Assembly: GCA_002422605.1 (NCBI GenBank)
Contig: DISW01000001.1
Coordinates: 253,114 to 317,113, forward strand
DNA from: Bacteriovoracaceae bacterium UBA6200
GTDB taxonomy: Bacteria; Bdellovibrionota; Bacteriovoracia; Bacteriovoracales; Bacteriovoracaceae
Reading direction: 5' to 3'
Length of the DNA stretch: 64,000 bases
Of this stretch, positions 25,774 to 34,418 are shown in pieces. The position numbers and the translations under genes were made by a program. Below the pieces are notes generated by a model. It did not search any database. It was not told the DNA's origin and saw only the letters and a list, made by a program, of their open reading frames with translations. Numbering within the stretch: position 1 is the first letter of the stretch; every line of letters starts with the position of its first letter.

Positions 25774-27127
25774 AAGAATCTCCAGTGAGGGCAGCTAAAA
25801 TCATAAGATGGTTGAGAGTATGGTAATGATTAAGAGAGAGCTGCTGTTTGGATTCACGATGCTTAATATTTGCGCGTTCAACCTCGATGAAGGTCGCACG
25901 GCCATCCATATAGCTTTGAAAAATAAGCTTCGCAATTTCATCAGAATCCTGAACCTTTTTCTCAAGAACATTCTTTTGTTCTTTTAAGTTTCGGATTTTT
26001 TCTAAAGTGACGGTATAAAGGGCCAAAAGAGAAGTATTTTGGGCTCGGGCCATGGCCTTGAATGAATCTGAGTTGGCCCTTTTTTCTTGAATTGAATGAC
26101 TTATTTCCCCCCCATCAAAAAGAGGCATGGAAAGAGTAAGTCCCACCACATTTTGATGGATATCTTCCTTAATAGGCCCGTTCGGATAATCGAGGGAACT
26201 TCTTGCAAAAAGCGATATCTTTGGCAATCTTCCACTTTTTATGGATTCACTTTGTAGTTCTTGAGATCTTGCCTGTTCTTCTATCGCTGCGACTTTTGGG
26301 TGTGATTGAATCTTTATTTGTCTTTCAAGAAAAGGAGAAAACTTTTTTAAAAGTTTATTATACGAATCAATTTTTATGATGTTCTGACTTTTAAACTCAG
26401 AACTTTCAACCATGAATGAAATGGGTGATTGAAGAATATCCTGTTGAATATTTCCGGTTAACTTTTGAATTTCTGAAAGTTCAATCGACATTTGAGATTG
26501 TGTTTCTAAAAATTGCGACTTTAATTCTATTACTTCCTTTCTCGCAGACAAACGATCAACCCTGGTTCCTGTACCAAACTTGATCCTATTTTCCACATCC
26601 CGAAGTTGATCTTTGGCAAGTTTCAGTGATTCAGACAGAAGAACTTGTTTTTCAGATATCAGGAATAGATTTATATAATGGAATCTGACTTTTTGAAGGA
26701 TATCCTCAGTCAAAGATTGAAGTTCATATTTTTTTGCCTTCACAGAACGATCAAGTGATTCCTGATGGTCTTTTTTAGCATTAAAATCGAGGAGAACCAT
26801 ATTCATGGAAGCTCCTAAAGAGTAATTCTCATTATCTCCAAATTGCAATTCTTTCCCGGGGCCAATACTTAAAGAAGGAATTTCGGTAACGTACTTGTAA
26901 TAGCCATCGAGTGAAAACTTAGGCATGTACGAAGAAGGATTCGCATTACGTTTAGCGACTCCAGCTTCCAGGTCAAACTTCTTCGATTTCAATAGGTCTG
27001 ATTCCTGGAGCACATCTTTCTCTAAGGCGGTAAGGCTTAATTCCCGATAGTTACCGGCCAATGATGGCAGTCCCCAAAGAGAAGTACACATAATAAAAGA
27101 AAGAATTGTTTTATTTTTTACTTGCAT
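25763..27127 (-). CDS. TolC-family outer-membrane channel
   Basis: 454 residues from the ATG at 27127, chosen because it begins a normal signal peptide (MQVKNKTILSF..., cleavage near LAG-N). A longer frame from 27148 adds seven residues but lies only seven bases from the divergent gene. Long helical repeats and the ESLKLAKDQLRDVENRIKFGTGTRVDRL motif identify the TolC family. It is the first gene of the exporter operon. No clear ribosome-binding site precedes either start, so initiation may be weak or leaderless. Confidence 0.88.
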   Translation of the reverse strand: MQVKNKTILSFIMCTSLWGLPSLAGNYRELSLTALEKDVLQESDLLKSKKFDLEAGVAKRNANPSSYMPKFSLDGYYKYVTEIPSLSIGPGKELQFGDNENYSLGASMNMVLLDFNAKKDHQESLDRSVKAKKYELQSLTEDILQKVRFHYINLFLISEKQVLLSESLKLAKDQLRDVENRIKFGTGTRVDRLSARKEVIELKSQFLETQSQMSIELSEIQKLTGNIQQDILQSPISFMVESSEFKSQNIIKIDSYNKLLKKFSPFLERQIKIQSHPKVAAIEEQARSQELQSESIKSGRLPKISLFARSSLDYPNGPIKEDIHQNVVGLTLSMPLFDGGEISHSIQEKRANSDSFKAMARAQNTSLLALYTVTLEKIRNLKEQKNVLEKKVQDSDEIAKLIFQSYMDGRATFIEVERANIKHRESKQQLSLNHYHTLNHLMILAALTGDSYEI

Positions 27128-27149
27128 AAATGCAACTATTGCATACAAT
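27122..27149. promoter_or_regulatory. Paired inverted repeats, likely MarR operator
   Basis: TTGCAT-AA-ATGCAA (27122-27135) and ATTG-CATA-CAAT (27138-27149) are two adjacent inverted repeats between the divergent exporter operon and the MarR-type regulator. MarR dimers bind such sites. The first repeat overlaps the proposed TolC start codon. Confidence 0.6.
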
Positions 27150-27155
27150 TAACTA

Positions 27156-27560
27156 ATGAGCAATAAAATTTTAAATACACCTATAGAAAGATTCACCAGG
27201 ATCATGTTTAGTAAAATTATTGAAAGGTTGGCACTTGTGATGGGAGAAAAGAATTTAAGTTTCTCTCAAGTGGCAGCTCTTCACATAATAGACAGAGAAC
27301 ATTCCGTTCCAATTCAAGAGATTTCTCAACGTCTTAATCTCTCAATATCTGCTACTAGCCGATTAGTGGATGATCTGGTCAAGCAAGGGATTCTTAACAG
27401 AAAGGAAGACAAGGACAATCGAAGATCCAAAATTCTGACACTTACTCAGGATGGGCTTAAATTTCTGAATCATGTAAGTCTAGAGAGGACCAAGATTTTT
27501 AAATCAACTTTAAAATCAATATCCAAAGATGAGCAGTTTCCAGTGAAATTTAACGTATAA
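27156..27560 (+). CDS. MarR-family transcriptional regulator
   Basis: 134 residues: dimerisation helix TPIERFTRIMFSKI, winged helix with recognition helix SISATSRLVDDLVKQG, and wing RKEDKDNRRSKILTLTQDG. It is divergent from and only about 28 bases away from the exporter operon, so it is the probable local repressor. The N-terminal helix is needed for the fold, so the first ATG is kept although no ribosome-binding site is visible; the mRNA may be leaderless. Confidence 0.88.
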   Translation: MSNKILNTPIERFTRIMFSKIIERLALVMGEKNLSFSQVAALHIIDREHSVPIQEISQRLNLSISATSRLVDDLVKQGILNRKEDKDNRRSKILTLTQDGLKFLNHVSLERTKIFKSTLKSISKDEQFPVKFNV

Positions 27561-27610
27561 GATTCTTTAATTCCGTTGTATCGTTATCCAATGCATTTGA
27601 ATTAAAGGTT

Positions 27611-28513
27611 ATGGAAATGTTTAAGAGAAAGATCGGCCTTGCCCTCGGAGGCGGAGGGGCCCGCGGGGCTGCCCATATTGGTGTCTTAGAACATCTTGAA
27701 TCACTCAACTTACAACTACATTGTCTCTCAGGAACAAGTGCCGGGGCCATTATTGCGGCGATGTATGCTTTTGGAGTCGATTTTGAAACGATGAAAAGGG
27801 AGCTCAAGAAAGTTAATCCCACTCCTCTGGCTTCTTTTAAGATTGGTAAGCTTGGACTTTTTGAAAACACTGAAATGATCGAAATGCTTGAGCGTCTCCT
27901 TCCACCCAATGCTCAAATTGAAGAGGCACGCATTCCATTAACTATTAAGGCCACCGACCTCATTACCGGTAAAGGCGTATTACTCTCTCATGGAAACGTG
28001 ATCGAAGCAGTCATGGCGAGTTCCTGCGTCCCTGGCTTCTATCTCCCTGCCGAACAAAATAATATGATACTCGTTGATGGCGGACTCACTGAAAATGTTC
28101 CTCTCTCTGGTTTAAAGTTCCATGGAGCGAATCTCCTCATTGGTATTAACCTCAGTGGAAATACTACCTACAGAAGGCCTGAAGGTATTTTAGATGTAGT
28201 CTCTAACGCCATGGATATCGCGATCGATGTAAGAACTCGGCGTCAACTCAAGGAAGCCGAAGTGGCAGTCTCCATTGACCTGACTGAATTTTCCCGCACT
28301 TCAAGTGTGGACTTTGATCAATTGGTGGCACGGGGGAAGATCGCGGTACAGGAAAAGATCCCTACTGTCTCAAGTCTCTATTTTTGGAATCGTTTTAAGA
28401 AAACCTGGAAGCTTCTTAAAGAAGTTAGTCCAATTAAGGTTCCGGAAAGCATCCAAAGATTTTTCCGCCATGGGGAAGAGAAACACAAGATTCCTAAATC
28501 CCTTACTCCATAA
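27611..28513 (+). CDS. Patatin-like phospholipase
   Basis: 300 residues with the oxyanion loop GGGGARG, nucleophile motif GTSAG and catalytic Asp in DGG. The size and absence of a signal peptide match the RssA/YchK-type cytosolic patatins. Decayed SDR and aldehyde dehydrogenase frames follow on the same strand, so it probably once headed a lipid-related operon. Two in-frame ATGs (27611, 27617) are possible starts. Confidence 0.88.
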   Translation: MEMFKRKIGLALGGGGARGAAHIGVLEHLESLNLQLHCLSGTSAGAIIAAMYAFGVDFETMKRELKKVNPTPLASFKIGKLGLFENTEMIEMLERLLPPNAQIEEARIPLTIKATDLITGKGVLLSHGNVIEAVMASSCVPGFYLPAEQNNMILVDGGLTENVPLSGLKFHGANLLIGINLSGNTTYRRPEGILDVVSNAMDIAIDVRTRRQLKEAEVAVSIDLTEFSRTSSVDFDQLVARGKIAVQEKIPTVSSLYFWNRFKKTWKLLKEVSPIKVPESIQRFFRHGEEKHKIPKSLTP

Positions 28514-28530
28514 CTCTAAGGAGATCTAAA

Positions 28531-29308
28531 TTGAGTGAACTTAAAGGTAAAACGGTCCATGGGTGAACTGGCCCTAAAAGAAGGGGCCCGAAGGCTTGTC
28601 ATCTGGGACTTAAATTCGGAACTCTTAAATCAGACCACAGAGGATTTCCGGGCATAAGGATTTGAAGTTGAGCCTTTTACTTTGGATATTTCCAACACCA
28701 CGCAAGTTCTTTCCACATTTAATGACGTTAAAACTCATGTCGGTTCAATTGATATTCTCATCAATAATGCCGGCATTATCGTGGGAAAATCTTTTTCAGA
28801 ACATTCTCACGAAGAAATAGATAAAACCATCAGCATTAATACCAGCGCCCTCATGCATTTAACCAAAGAAGCACTGGAGGGAATGATTACTCAAAGCTCA
28901 GGCCATATCGTCAACATTGCTTCCGCCGCAGGTCTGGTGGCCAATCCTAAAATGTCCGTCTACTGCGGCAGCAAATGGGCAGTCATTGGATGGTCTGACT
29001 CCTTAAGAATAGAACTTGAACAGGATCATCCGGGAGTGAAAGTCACAACTGTTGTCCCCTACTACATTAATACCGGAATGTTTAGCGGCGTCCACTCACC
29101 CATCATCCCAATTTTGAAACCCTTACCTGTGGCAAAGGCGATAATCAGAGGGATTAAAAAAGATAGTCCGTTTGTGCGATTACCATCCATCATCAACTTC
29201 CTTCCCCTCTTAAAAGGTCTTCTTCCACTCCGTTTATTTGATCTGTTTGTGGGGAAATGGCTAGGAGTCTACAAATGTATGGATCACTTCAAAGGGAGAA
29301 GTAAGTGA
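28531..29308 (+). pseudogene. Short-chain dehydrogenase, broken 5' end
   Basis: The 3' three-quarters read as a normal SDR in one frame: N-N-A-G (INNAGIIVG), the catalytic Ser in IVNIASAAG, and Y-x-x-x-K (YCGSKWA). The 5' end is damaged. TTG 28531, preceded by AAGGAG, starts L-S-E-L-K-G-K-T-V, but the Rossmann loop G-x-x-x-G-x-G is missing and the frame shifts at that point. A second lesion is an in-frame TAA at 28655-28657. The remaining frame from 28682 lacks the cofactor site, so this is a pseudogene by deletion plus nonsense mutation. Confidence 0.85.
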
Positions 29309-29430
29309 ACTTAACTCAAGTCATTCAAAAGCAGCGAGATTTTGCTTTTTCAGGTACGGCCAAACCCTTCGCCTTCCGTAAAGAAACCTTAAAGAAATTA
29401 AGAGACCTTCTGATCCATCATAAAAAGTGA
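29305..29430 (+). pseudogene. N-terminal remnant of an aldehyde dehydrogenase
   Basis: Starting at GTG 29305, overlapping the SDR stop as in an intact operon, 41 codons read QVIQKQRDFAFSGTAKPFAF then 'RKETLKKLRDLLIHHKK', which resembles the first helices of class 3 aldehyde dehydrogenases. A TGA at 29428 ends it, and no later part of such an enzyme follows. The body of the gene has been deleted. Confidence 0.65.
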
Positions 29431-29516
29431 CAGAGACTGATTAAGTTAATTTTGTTCATTTAAAATGAAGGCCAATATTCAGTTAGGTCCACTTGAAATA
29501 AGGGATATGAGGAGAG

Positions 29517-29918
29517 ATGATTCTTTCAAGAATGAGGTACCTTATGATGATGATTTTTCTGTCCCTGTTATTCATCAATAGCACTATGGCAAATGAAGGC
29601 AACTGGAAGTTGATTGGAAAAACTACTGACTGTAGAGAAGAAATAGCTATTGAAGCCAGAGAAGGTAACCATAATGTCCGGGCCTATTTAAATGGCAAGC
29701 GGATCATTCTTTTCCCTGTAGGAAATCACGTGTTCATGTCAAATTCCCCCATGAACCTGGTCTTTGACAGCTACAACAGAAAAAGTGAAAGACAGAATTC
29801 CAAACGTCTCATTTACACTCACCAGAGCACTTCTGGTCGCCATAGCGGTGTGATTGAAATCAGGGATGGTCAGGAAAAATACACATGCATAGTCCATGCT
29901 TCTACTTCACGGCCGTAA
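29517..29918 (+). CDS. Small exported protein of unknown function
   Basis: 133 residues with a signal peptide (about 1-25, cleavage near TMA-N) and a compact beta-rich domain with two Cys that may form a disulfide. No family recognised. GAGGAGAG lies very close to the first ATG, so the second in-frame ATG (29532) is an alternative start. Its end overlaps the convergent methyltransferase by 17 bases. Confidence 0.65.
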   Translation: MILSRMRYLMMMIFLSLLFINSTMANEGNWKLIGKTTDCREEIAIEAREGNHNVRAYLNGKRIILFPVGNHVFMSNSPMNLVFDSYNRKSERQNSKRLIYTHQSTSGRHSGVIEIRDGQEKYTCIVHASTSRP

Positions 29919-30738
29919 AAAGACCATAAACCATGCTTTTGCATTCATAAGCGGCACGAATTCTTAAGAGAGATAGAAGAAACATTTTATTTTTACTGGG
30001 GTTACGTACCATAAAAGTAATAAAGTTGAGATCAGATAAGAATTTCCATAGGCACCTTCTAAGGCATATCGTCCAGGTCTTCTTAACCTTATCCGTGACA
30101 TCCTCAAAATGATGTTCTTTAAAGCCTACCTTCCGGATTAGAGATTCATATTCCATCCTGTCACATAATCGTAAGCGACCTTCGGTGCAAATAGGGCCAA
30201 GTAGGTATTTTAGCTCCCAAGGTTTTGGTTGAATTTTGCTCAACCAGACACAAACTTTCAATGTCCCACCAGGGCGCAATACCCGATAAGCTTCCTGGAA
30301 AAATTTTTGGATATCTGGCATATGTTCAGAACTCTCAATAGATAGGATGAGATCAAATGAATCTGAATTTAATTCGTTTTTCATCCAATCCCGAAGGATC
30401 AATTTTACGAGAGGATTCTCACCCAAAGAATTCGCAAAATCCAATTGCTTTTGAGAAATAGTCAGACCCGTCACATGAACTTGATAATTCTTTGCGAGGT
30501 AACGGGCCGTTTCGCCATAACCGCATCCAATATCACACACCTTTAATTCTGGTTGAATGCTTAAATCCCGGACCAAGTAATCCAAAAGTGCTTCCGTGGC
30601 TTCGCTGCTATTTTCCTCTCCTGACACCCAGTAACCATGATGAACATGAAGACCCCAGATTTCGCGGTAAAAGCGATCTAATTCATCATAGTGTGAAGCC
30701 ACTGTGGCCGGAGATTCTTGAGTAATTGATTCTATCAT
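29902..30738 (-). CDS. SAM-dependent methyltransferase
   Basis: 278 residues. Class I methyltransferase motif I is VCDIGCGYGETARYL; VTGLTISQKQLDFAN is typical of cyclopropane-fatty-acid-synthase and tocopherol-methyltransferase relatives; motif IV is DLILSIESSEHM. The substrate is probably a lipid or small metabolite. It overlaps the phospholipase-D-like gene by four bases. Confidence 0.85.
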   Translation of the reverse strand: MIESITQESPATVASHYDELDRFYREIWGLHVHHGYWVSGEENSSEATEALLDYLVRDLSIQPELKVCDIGCGYGETARYLAKNYQVHVTGLTISQKQLDFANSLGENPLVKLILRDWMKNELNSDSFDLILSIESSEHMPDIQKFFQEAYRVLRPGGTLKVCVWLSKIQPKPWELKYLLGPICTEGRLRLCDRMEYESLIRKVGFKEHHFEDVTDKVKKTWTICLRRCLWKFLSDLNFITFMVRNPSKNKMFLLSLLRIRAAYECKSMVYGLFTAVK

Positions 30739-31676
30739 AACTTGCTCCTGTCGTTTTCAATTTGGTCATCCAAATGCTTAATCAAAGCTTTTGCAAGACG
30801 AGTATTTGACAATTGAAGATAAAGCTGAGGATGAATCAAAACATCTTCTTCAAGCCAATTCCCGGTTCCTAACAGAATTTCCTTTCTATCCACCACAAGA
30901 TACTTTGAATGAAAAAATACACTCAATTTACTTAAGTAAAGATTCTCCAAACCTGCAGCCCTCATCCGTTTAACAGTGGCCCGATTGGCCCTAATATAGG
31001 AAAGAGCAAAACTTCCATGTTGATGAATAAATCCCCTAACTTTCACTCCTCTCTTATGGGCTTCGATAATAGCTGCTTCAATTTCAGAGTGATTAAAAAA
31101 ATAGATCGAAAACTCAACTGTTTTTTTGGCATTATTAACTGCTTCAATCAAAGCGTCTTTAAAGTCTCCATTTGCCAGGAACGGTAATTTCAACTTGATT
31201 CCACCATGCTTTCCGCCTTTCCAGAGATACTGAAAGTAACGAAGAAACTCTTTAGAAACAACTTTGTCTTCTATGAGAAGATTGGCCTCTCGATTCTTTC
31301 GAATGGATTGATTCGTGAGATTAGTCGAGCCGAAGAGAAGATATTCTCCATCAATACAAAAGCCCTTGGCATGAGTTGAGCCATACACAACTTCAACTCC
31401 AGCGGCTTCAAGCTCTTGTGCCGTTACACGATTTCGTAGATTGGTTTCCCTGAGCCCTTCCGTAAATAATCTTATACGGATTTTTCTCCCTTTCTCCTTT
31501 TTGATCTCTATTAACTTCATAGCGATTAAATAGGGAGCACTCGATTCTGTAAGTTTTCCTTTAGCACTTCCAATCGCAAAGGAATAAGAAAGGATTTCAA
31601 TTCTCTTCTCCGCTTTTGAGAGAAGCTTCATCAGGGCGGGGAGATAATTCTGATCAGTAACTAATGTGACTTTCAT
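30735..31676 (-). CDS. Phospholipase D-like protein with two HKD motifs
   Basis: 313 residues with two complete H-x-K-x4-D motifs, HAKGFCID and HSKYLVVD, each followed by the usual G-S/T-x-N (GSTNLT, GTGNW). No signal peptide. Such short proteins may be phospholipases, cardiolipin synthases or nucleases; the choice cannot be made here. It sits in a three-gene array with the methyltransferase and the 2H-like protein. Confidence 0.85.
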   Translation of the reverse strand: MKVTLVTDQNYLPALMKLLSKAEKRIEILSYSFAIGSAKGKLTESSAPYLIAMKLIEIKKEKGRKIRIRLFTEGLRETNLRNRVTAQELEAAGVEVVYGSTHAKGFCIDGEYLLFGSTNLTNQSIRKNREANLLIEDKVVSKEFLRYFQYLWKGGKHGGIKLKLPFLANGDFKDALIEAVNNAKKTVEFSIYFFNHSEIEAAIIEAHKRGVKVRGFIHQHGSFALSYIRANRATVKRMRAAGLENLYLSKLSVFFHSKYLVVDRKEILLGTGNWLEEDVLIHPQLYLQLSNTRLAKALIKHLDDQIENDRSKL

Positions 31677-32238
31677 TGATTAATTTCTCATCGTTCATCA
31701 CAAATTCTTTAATCTTACGATAAGTCGGGAAAGACCCAGGAGACGTCATTTCATAGATAATGAGCTTATTAATCCTAACTTTCCCAAAATGAGCATTTTT
31801 ATGAGGAGATAAAAGATCGCTCACCTCTTTAAAATTTCTAAAGCGCACAATTGGTAAATAAGGTTTGAAATTTTTCTCCGATGTTTCTTCTGGAATAAAT
31901 TCTTTAAGTTCCTCGAAGACTTCTTCTTGAAGACTTCTGAGTTCTTTTACATTTTGCACCCCAACCCATAAAAGTCGTCCATGATCCTGACGAGGGTAGG
32001 CCCAAACTCCATCAAGTTTTAGCACGAAGGATGAATGGTGAGTCAAAATTCTGTTTAGCTTCACCTCAATCTCATCCAATGACTTAGCTTCCACTTCTCC
32101 TAAAGGACAAAGGGGGATATGCCACTGCTGCAGAGGGACCCATTTATGTTCTATATTCTTTGCTTTCTCTAAATTAACTTTGAGCTTCTTGAGATCGAGT
32201 TTAAGATTCGAAGCATCTAGGACGAGGAAGATTTTCAA
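31654..32238 (-). CDS. 2H-phosphoesterase (RNA ligase/ThpR-like) protein, degenerate motifs
   Basis: The chosen start is TTG at 32238: AGGTGGAGG lies just upstream and would be inside the coding region of the longer frame (to 32271). The 194-residue product has the 2H fold pattern (KIFLVLDAS...W-H-I-P-L and later Y-L-P-I-V-R). The standard H-x-T/S motifs have become H-I-P and Y-L-P, so activity may be lost or changed. It overlaps the phospholipase-D-like gene by 23 bases. Confidence 0.72.
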   Translation of the reverse strand: MKIFLVLDASNLKLDLKKLKVNLEKAKNIEHKWVPLQQWHIPLCPLGEVEAKSLDEIEVKLNRILTHHSSFVLKLDGVWAYPRQDHGRLLWVGVQNVKELRSLQEEVFEELKEFIPEETSEKNFKPYLPIVRFRNFKEVSDLLSPHKNAHFGKVRINKLIIYEMTSPGSFPTYRKIKEFVMNDEKLINESHISY

Positions 32239-32341
32239 AGTAGACCTCCACCTAATATTTGTTAACATCAAAAGAGCGCCCTAGCAAAGCAGGACCATAA
32301 CGCAACTTTATAAAACAAGTATTATGTAAGGCGTGTCACAA

Positions 32342-32953
32342 TTATAAGTGGTAGATACCCATGCCAATTCCATAGGAACGGTCATTCTTAAATATATCAT
32401 ATACTATTTCATGTTGAAATGAACTGAATCCAAGCTCTTTAGACCAAGACTCCAGAGTATTTTTAGAAAATCCAAAATGATGAACGCCCATTCCCTTGTT
32501 GTCAGGATGGAAAGTCCCATCTTCTTCATCCAGATCAATAATGAATATCATCCCACTTGGACTTAGATTTCTTTTAAACAACGAAAGCATCTTCAGGGGC
32601 CCTATTAAATGATGAAATGCCATCGCTGTAACAATGACGTCAAAAGGACCAACATTCGATGGTAGTGATTCCTTTTCAAGATTAATCGCAAGATATTTAA
32701 CTTTGCTGGCACGAATAAATCTTTCACTAAACTGCTCAAGCATTCCATTTGATGTTTCAATACCAATCAATTCATCTGCCTGATCAATTAATTGACCAGT
32801 CAATAGCCCGGTACCGCAACCAAAATCCATCAACTTCGAAACATGAGTAGGAATATGTTTTTTTATCGACTGAGAAAAAGCTTCGTTCCGTTTGACGGTT
32901 TCTTCATTGTCCCAAGTTTTTGACGCTGTATCAAAGTGTGATCGATTATCCAT
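32342..32953 (-). CDS. SAM-dependent methyltransferase
   Basis: The start is placed at ATG 32953 because GGAG lies about six bases upstream; a longer frame begins at 32986. The 203 residues contain LMDFGCGTGLLTGQL (motif I), IGIETSNGMLEQF and FDVIVTAMAFHHL (motif IV), as in UbiE/Coq5-like enzymes. The N-terminal FDTASKTWDN is common in this group. Substrate unknown. Confidence 0.82.
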   Translation of the reverse strand: MDNRSHFDTASKTWDNEETVKRNEAFSQSIKKHIPTHVSKLMDFGCGTGLLTGQLIDQADELIGIETSNGMLEQFSERFIRASKVKYLAINLEKESLPSNVGPFDVIVTAMAFHHLIGPLKMLSLFKRNLSPSGMIFIIDLDEEDGTFHPDNKGMGVHHFGFSKNTLESWSKELGFSSFQHEIVYDIFKNDRSYGIGMGIYHL

Positions 32954-33035
32954 AAATTGCTCCATGCAGATATATTTATATCGCATTTCATAAAGAGTAA
33001 GAATAACATTAATTATATTCTACCAGGAGAATTAG

Positions 33036-33548
33036 ATGAAATTCAAATTACCCTTTATTCTTTCAATCCTTGCGATGTTCGGTGGTGTTTTTATCGCTAT
33101 CATTTTTGGCGCCAACGAATCTTATTTTAAAAATAAAATAAATGATGGTTTAGCAAAAAATGTTAAAATCCAGTCGATTCAAATAGAAAGCCAGAAATTA
33201 GAAAAGATAAAATCTGAAGCCGAAAAGAACTGGCGCTACTATCAGCGATATCACTTTCATGCCACAGGAATAGGATCTATGTCTCTGGCCCTGCTTATTG
33301 TTCTTGGTTTTATCAAGGCATCAAAGAAACAGCTCCTCTTATCAGCATACATGATATCAGTAGGTGGTTTCCTTTATCCGTTTGTCTGGCTTTTTGCCGC
33401 CATCTATGGACCTGAAATGGGTCGTGATCAGGCCAAGGAAGCTTTTGCGATCTTTGGATATATGGGAGGAGTTTTTTTAGTTGGAATACTTTTTACTCTT
33501 TACCTAGCTATTACTAAGCCTTTTAAGGCACCTTTAGACTACGTATAA
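33036..33548 (+). CDS. Inner-membrane protein of unknown function
   Basis: 170 residues with four hydrophobic segments (about 5-26, 80-97, 103-124 and 143-162) and a charged coiled stretch between the first two. CAGGAGAA precedes the ATG. No family recognised. Confidence 0.65.
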   Translation: MKFKLPFILSILAMFGGVFIAIIFGANESYFKNKINDGLAKNVKIQSIQIESQKLEKIKSEAEKNWRYYQRYHFHATGIGSMSLALLIVLGFIKASKKQLLLSAYMISVGGFLYPFVWLFAAIYGPEMGRDQAKEAFAIFGYMGGVFLVGILFTLYLAITKPFKAPLDYV

Positions 33549-33595
33549 TCAATTTTTGCCCATAATTTCCTTAAGGCCCGGTCAGGAGGAACGGT

Positions 33596-34192
33596 TTGAG
33601 TTTTTTAATCGCTATTAATGGCCAGTTCTCGCCTCTCAATCCGACAGTTGAAAGAGTGAAGACGCAAATCTCCTCTGTGGGGCAAGTCCCTACCGTTCGC
33701 GAATTCAAAGACATTCTCCAAACCGTTGACGAAGAAGCTGCAGTCCGAATTAATCCCAAGGTAGATGCCTATCAGCAGCACGCAAAATCTTTTCAGCAAA
33801 ATAGAAAATACGAACACGCCAGAGACATTATGACCTCACCAGTGAAAACGATTCCTCAATTTGCGCTGGTAAGTGAGGCAATAAAAAAAATGACTCAGTA
33901 TGGATTTCGACATCTCCCTGTCGTTAATGAAATGAATGTCATCATTGGAATGATTTCTGAACGAGAACTAATTGGACCTTTAGAAAACAAACTTTGCCAC
34001 GAAATCATGGCCCATAAGGTAATCGTGAGTGATGAAACAACAAGTATAAACGAGATTGCCATTACTTTCTTAAATGAGAAGATCAATGCTCTTCCGATAA
34101 TTAATCGCAAGAATGAAGTTACAGGAATTATCACACTCACTGATATCCTCGCCTATGTGATAAAATCCACTTCTTTTTTGGGTTCTGCCTGA
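33596..34192 (+). CDS. CBS-domain-pair protein
   Basis: 198 residues starting at TTG, with AGGAGG seven bases upstream. A tail of about 75 residues precedes two CBS domains (DIMTSPVKTIPQFALVSEAI ... GMISEREL; HEIMAHKVIVSDETTSINEI ... GIITLTDIL). Such pairs bind adenine nucleotides; many act as regulators of unknown targets. The N-terminal part resembles those of other predatory-bacterium CBS proteins only in general style. Confidence 0.85.
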   Translation: MSFLIAINGQFSPLNPTVERVKTQISSVGQVPTVREFKDILQTVDEEAAVRINPKVDAYQQHAKSFQQNRKYEHARDIMTSPVKTIPQFALVSEAIKKMTQYGFRHLPVVNEMNVIIGMISERELIGPLENKLCHEIMAHKVIVSDETTSINEIAITFLNEKINALPIINRKNEVTGIITLTDILAYVIKSTSFLGSA

Positions 34193-34418
34193 AAAATAGT
34201 CACCTCGTATCGCGATTCCATGTATGAGTTCACTAACAGTCGTACAGGCCTCCGGAAGAACTGAAACTTGATCCAATAAGTCCCCACGTAGGAGGACGGG
34301 AATTTTGTTTAAAATTTGTTAATTGTACATGACGGGAGAGGTGAGAAAAATTATCCTTAATAGTTGAGGACCATATTTCAGCGAGTTTTGTCAAAAATAA
34401 AAAAAGGAAGCCGAAGAA

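Noticed and set aside
34280..34310. GTCC...GGAC near-palindrome before the 7TM kinase, perhaps a fourth regulator site
   Set aside because: The arms match poorly, and the shared layout of the other three sites is missing.
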